Source of the DNA: QHXM01 sp032160705
GTDB lineage: Bacteria > Acidobacteriota > Blastocatellia > Pyrinomonadales > Pyrinomonadaceae
DNA: 64,000 nucleotides
Assembly: GCA_032160705.1 (NCBI GenBank)
Contig: JAVHVE010000061.1
Span: forward strand, 71,481-135,480
Direction: 5' to 3'
Below, one piece after another: positions 61,136 through 64,000 of this stretch (position 1 is the first letter of the stretch; the number at the start of each line of letters is the position of its first letter). Position numbers and translations under genes: made by a program. The notes below the pieces were generated by a model that made no database searches, was not told the origin of the DNA, and saw only the letters and a list, made by a program, of their open reading frames with translations.

Positions 61136-62035
61136 ATGGTGAATAAAAGAGGACAAAAGGCAAACCGCATCCCGGTGCACTTCGTGGACGATGAAAAGGT
61201 CTCCGCAGGGGATGCGAGCGACGACTCTGAGCATGGTGCTCATGCTCGTTCGGATGAAGACGATCTCTCGCCTGAAGAGATAGGCCGCCAGTCCAGTTAT
61301 GAAGGTGAAACGGAAGTGAAGCGCCGGATAGATCGCGGGCAGGAAGGGGACGGCCAAAGCGGGCGAGAGAACGCCGACGAATCGGACAGCGCCGGCGGGC
61401 CGCCCCATGATGAATTACCGGAGCGCCGTGAAGATCAGGACAGAGATGTGACAGAGTCACAATCCTCGACTCGCAACGCCGCCCAATCAGGAATTGAAGA
61501 GAGCGCGGCGCAAGCGGCCCTGAACGCGGAAGCGCCCGGCCCCATGCTGGCGGAATTAATCGCCACCCGCGCAGAGTTGCGGCGAGTCGAAGGCGAGCGC
61601 GATGAATTGCGCGAAGCGCTCGCGCGTCGTCAGGCCGATTTTGAGAATTACCGTAAGCGTGTGGAGCGTGACCGCAATGATAGTTATAATCGGATGGTTG
61701 GCGATGTCGTGAGCAAACTGCTGCCTGTCTTTGATAACCTGCGCCGGGCGCTCGATGCCGAAGAGAATTTGCAGGCAACCGAATCCGAAGAGTTTCGCCA
61801 TTTCCTGCATGGGGTCGAACTCATCTACAAACAACTCAGAAGTGTTCTTGAAGGGCTCGGCTTGCAGCCAGTCGCCGCGCTCGGACTCCGGTTTGACCCG
61901 CATATTCATGAAGCTGTCAGTACGGAGCAAACGGAAGACTACGAGCCCGACACAGTGATTCAAGAGATCGTACCCGGCTACCGTCTGGGAGAAAAGCTTC
62001 TCCGCCCGGCGATAGTCAAGGTCGCAACAAGATAG
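61136..62035 (+). CDS. grpE: Nucleotide exchange factor GrpE with long acidic N-terminal extension
   Basis: GrpE releases ADP from DnaK. The C-terminal half is typical: a long coiled coil ('ELIATRAELRRVEGERDELRE', 'RQADFENYRKRVERDRND'), 'LLPVFDNLRRALDAEEN' and the beta-wing 'FDPHIHEAVSTEQTEDYEP' with 'IVPGYRLGEKLLRPAIVKV'. The first 145 residues are acidic, Asp/Glu/Ser/Gly-rich and probably disordered, longer than in most GrpE. The start ATG 61136 or GTG 61133 is uncertain; GGGGGG lies about 13 nt upstream. It follows hrcA by 55 bp. Confidence 0.93.
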   Translation: MVNKRGQKANRIPVHFVDDEKVSAGDASDDSEHGAHARSDEDDLSPEEIGRQSSYEGETEVKRRIDRGQEGDGQSGRENADESDSAGGPPHDELPERREDQDRDVTESQSSTRNAAQSGIEESAAQAALNAEAPGPMLAELIATRAELRRVEGERDELREALARRQADFENYRKRVERDRNDSYNRMVGDVVSKLLPVFDNLRRALDAEENLQATESEEFRHFLHGVELIYKQLRSVLEGLGLQPVAALGLRFDPHIHEAVSTEQTEDYEPDTVIQEIVPGYRLGEKLLRPAIVKVATR

Positions 62036-62039
62036 TAAT

Positions 62040-62112
62040 CAGTTTTCAGTTTTCAGTTTTCAGCAAACTTCGCTGACTTACTGAAAACTGAAAACTGGAA
62101 ACTGAAAACTGA
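62040..62112. repeat. Heptamer hairpin, CAGTTTT family (grpE-dnaK)
   Basis: It starts 4 nt after the grpE stop and ends 1 nt before the dnaK ATG. Left arm 62040-62063 (CAGTTTT x3), right arm 62080-62112 (ACTGAAA and ACTGGAA units). No Shine-Dalgarno other than the arm itself precedes dnaK. Confidence 0.9.
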
Positions 62113-62113
62113 T

Positions 62114-63928
62114 ATGGGCAAAGTCATCGGAATTGATTTAGGGACGACGAACTGCTGTGTTGCTGTGCTCGAAGGCGGCGCGGTGCAGATTGTGCCGAAC
62201 AAAGAGGGCGGACGCACCACACCAACGGTCGTCGGCTTTACGGATAAGGGCGAGCGTCTGGTCGGGCAGATTGCTAAGCGTCAGGCTGTGACCAATGCGG
62301 CCAATACCGTTTACGCCGTCAAGCGTCTGATCGGGCGCAAATTCAATTCGCCTGAATCGAATCGTATGCGCGAAACTTCGGCCTTCGAGATCGTTGATTC
62401 GCAGAACGGCGACGCCCGCATCCGTGTCCAGGGACGCACCTACAGCCCGCCGGAAATCTCCGGCATCGTCCTGCAACGACTCAAGACCGCCGCTGAAGAT
62501 TTCCTCGGCGAAGCCGTCACCGAAGCCATTGTGACTGTGCCCGCTTATTTCGACGATACCCAGCGACAGGCCACGAAAGATGCAGGCAAGATTGCGGGTC
62601 TCAAGGTCGAGCGAATCATTAATGAGCCGACGGCTGCCGCGCTCGCCTACGGGTTGGGCAAAACTGATTCCGAGCGAATCGCCGTCTACGATCTGGGTGG
62701 CGGGACGTTCGATGTTTCCGTCCTCGAAATCAACGACGGCGTCTTTGAAGTGCTTTCGACCTCCGGCAATACATTTCTCGGCGGCGAGGATTTCGACGAC
62801 CGTATTATCAACTGGATGGCTGAGAAGTTTCGTGAAGAGACGGCAATTGATCTCCGGGAGGATCGTCTCGCGCTGCAACGCCTGAAAGAAGCGGCAGAGC
62901 GCGCCAAGTGCGAACTGTCTTCGGTCAGTGAGACTGCCATCAATCTGCCTTTCATCGCCGCTGACGCATCGGGGCCGAAACATTTCAACAAGACTTTGAC
63001 GCGCGACGAATTTGAATCGCTCGTCGGCGACCTGGTCGAACAGACCATCGAGCCTTGTCAGAAAGCTCTCTGGGACGCCAAGTTGCAGCCCACAGATATA
63101 GACAAAGTGATTCTCGTCGGCGGGCAGACTCGCTCGCCCATTGTCGGGCGCATCGTCAAGGAGATTTTCGGCAAAGATGCTTCGGCGGAGATCAATCCTG
63201 ATGAGGTCGTCGCGATGGGGGCGGCGATTCAGGGCGCGGTGATGTCGGGCGATGTGAAAGACATCGTGCTGCTGGATGTCTTGCCGCTCAGCCTGGGGCT
63301 TGAGACGCGCGGCGGATTGTTTACGAAGATCATCGAGCGCAACTCGACCATTCCTCTTCGCAACAGTTTGACGTTTACGACTGTCGTTGACAATCAATCT
63401 TCAGTCGAGATTCACATTCTGCAAGGTGAGCGCGAGGTGGCCGAGGGCAACCGGAGCTTAGGCAAATTCGAGTTGGTCGGAATCCCGCCGAGCCCGCGTG
63501 GTGCACCGCAGATTGAAGTCTCTTTCGAGGTGGATGCTAACGGCATCGTTTCGGTTTCGGCCAAAGATAAAGCGACGGGGCGCGAGCAGCAGATGCGCGT
63601 CACGCCGACTTCCGGCCTCTCATCCGACGAAATCAGTCGCCTGATTGTGGAGGCGGAAAGTTCTTCCGAGTCCGACCGTCGCATCAAAGAGATCATCGGC
63701 ATGCGCAATAAACTCGATACGCTCGTCCGCAATACGCGCCGCGCCTTCGTGGAGTTTGGCGGCTCATTGTCGGCGGAAGAGCGCAAGGATGGCCAGCAGG
63801 CGCTCAGCCAGGGCGAGGAATCTGCAAATTCGGAAAACGTCGAGGAGATTCGACAGGCCATAGACGTCGTTCAGCATTTCGCAAATGAGCTGACGAGTGT
63901 GATGATGAATCTTCCGGGCGGCGAATAA
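62114..63928 (+). CDS. dnaK: Chaperone DnaK (Hsp70)
   Basis: The 604-residue chaperone starts MGKVIGIDLGTTNCCVAVLEGG. Nucleotide-binding motifs are 'VTVPAYFDDTQRQATKDAG', 'AVYDLGGGTFDVSVLE' and 'VILVGGQTRSPIV'; the linker is 'DIVLLDVLPLSLGLETRGG'. The substrate-binding domain and a shortened lid follow. It lacks the ~30-residue disordered tail with the EEVKDKK-type end and stops at 'MNLPGGE', so it is shorter than the 630-640 of most DnaK; it may be a second (DnaK2-like) paralogue. dnaJ does not follow within the window. Confidence 0.95.
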   Translation: MGKVIGIDLGTTNCCVAVLEGGAVQIVPNKEGGRTTPTVVGFTDKGERLVGQIAKRQAVTNAANTVYAVKRLIGRKFNSPESNRMRETSAFEIVDSQNGDARIRVQGRTYSPPEISGIVLQRLKTAAEDFLGEAVTEAIVTVPAYFDDTQRQATKDAGKIAGLKVERIINEPTAAALAYGLGKTDSERIAVYDLGGGTFDVSVLEINDGVFEVLSTSGNTFLGGEDFDDRIINWMAEKFREETAIDLREDRLALQRLKEAAERAKCELSSVSETAINLPFIAADASGPKHFNKTLTRDEFESLVGDLVEQTIEPCQKALWDAKLQPTDIDKVILVGGQTRSPIVGRIVKEIFGKDASAEINPDEVVAMGAAIQGAVMSGDVKDIVLLDVLPLSLGLETRGGLFTKIIERNSTIPLRNSLTFTTVVDNQSSVEIHILQGEREVAEGNRSLGKFELVGIPPSPRGAPQIEVSFEVDANGIVSVSAKDKATGREQQMRVTPTSGLSSDEISRLIVEAESSSESDRRIKEIIGMRNKLDTLVRNTRRAFVEFGGSLSAEERKDGQQALSQGEESANSENVEEIRQAIDVVQHFANELTSVMMNLPGGE

Positions 63929-63935
63929 ACGACGA

Positions 63936-64000
63936 AGAGTCTGGAGTCTGGAGTCTGAAGTCTGGAGTCAAAGACTGTTTTGTTTTGACTCCAGACTTCA
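63936..64000. repeat. Heptamer hairpin, AGTCTGG family, cut by window end
   Basis: The left arm 63936-63969 is AGTCTGG-AGTCTGG-AGTCTGA-AGTCTGG; the right arm begins at 63985 (GACTCCA-GACTTCA) and continues beyond the window. It starts 7 nt after the dnaK stop. Confidence 0.85.

Noticed and set aside
62138..63397. Long open frame antisense to dnaK (419 codons), and similar long antisense frames opposite recA, the ADH and nuo genes
   Set aside because: GC-rich coding sequence with strong third-position bias leaves long open frames on the other strand; the products have no recognisable domains and no ribosome sites.

Overview
The window (about 57-58% GC by eye) reads as a chromosomal segment of a Gram-negative (diderm) aerobic bacterium, most likely an Acidobacteriota member of the Blastocatellia type. 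That placement is inference. It rests on the LPS genes lpxK and waaA, the gene order rpmE / DUF1385 / prfA, an EF-P with an Asn at its tip, the fused alcohol-dehydrogenase/MocA oxidoreductase, and the general look of the proteins. No 16S rRNA is present to prove it. Nearly everything is core chromosome; there are no insertion sequences, phage genes or CRISPR arrays.

Layout. 0-4.8 kb: end of a lytic transglycosylase, then trpF, a diguanylate cyclase, trpB and trpA with a small conserved gene. 5-7.6 kb: recA and a nucleoside-type amidohydrolase. 8-11.1 kb: a compositionally different block (TPR protein, zinc alcohol dehydrogenase, membrane-anchored small protein) next to tRNA-Phe. 11.5-17.4 kb: a cREC-like protein, a fused oxidoreductase, a DnaC-like ATPase, an orphan solute-binding protein and a MazF-type toxin-antitoxin pair. 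17.5-21.8 kb: carB, a CoA-binding protein, mog. 22-23.2 kb: nuoA-nuoB. 23.3-28 kb: ECF sigma factor, ZAS-FecR anti-sigma protein and three exported proteins. 28-31.5 kb (minus): histidine phosphatase, prfA, DUF1385, rpmE. 31.8-45.5 kb: nuoC, D, H-N, with three unrelated genes interleaved and no nuoE/F/G. 45.6-49.2 kb: a Cys/Arg-rich secreted peptide, glycosyltransferase, radical SAM enzyme, esterase. 49.2-51.6 kb: atpZ/atpI/atpB/atpE only. 51.8-54.8 kb: a LecA-like lectin and a Ser/Thr kinase. 54.9-59.4 kb (minus): lpxK, waaA, efp, dodecin, SprT-like protein. 60-64 kb: hrcA-grpE-dnaK.

The most striking feature is not a gene. Twenty-three intergenic or gene-end spacers are hairpins whose two arms are tandem heptanucleotide repeats, and one more heptamer tract lies inside lpxK. 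The 7-mer sequence differs between at least nine families, but the period of 7 and the inverted arrangement are constant. The hairpins typically fill the entire gap from a stop codon to the next start codon, several times with 0-2 nt to spare, often leaving no visible Shine-Dalgarno. Loops are related between copies, sometimes in inverted orientation and apparently between arm families. The elements also encode the C-termini of several proteins and sit in-frame inside lpxK. A second repeat type, a 205-bp nested 'palindrome of palindromes', occurs twice, once inside the loop of a heptamer hairpin.

Functionally the window combines tryptophan and carbamoyl-phosphate synthesis, the membrane arm and quinone module of complex I, part of the ATP synthase Fo sector, lipid A/Kdo synthesis, translation factors and the heat-shock operon.
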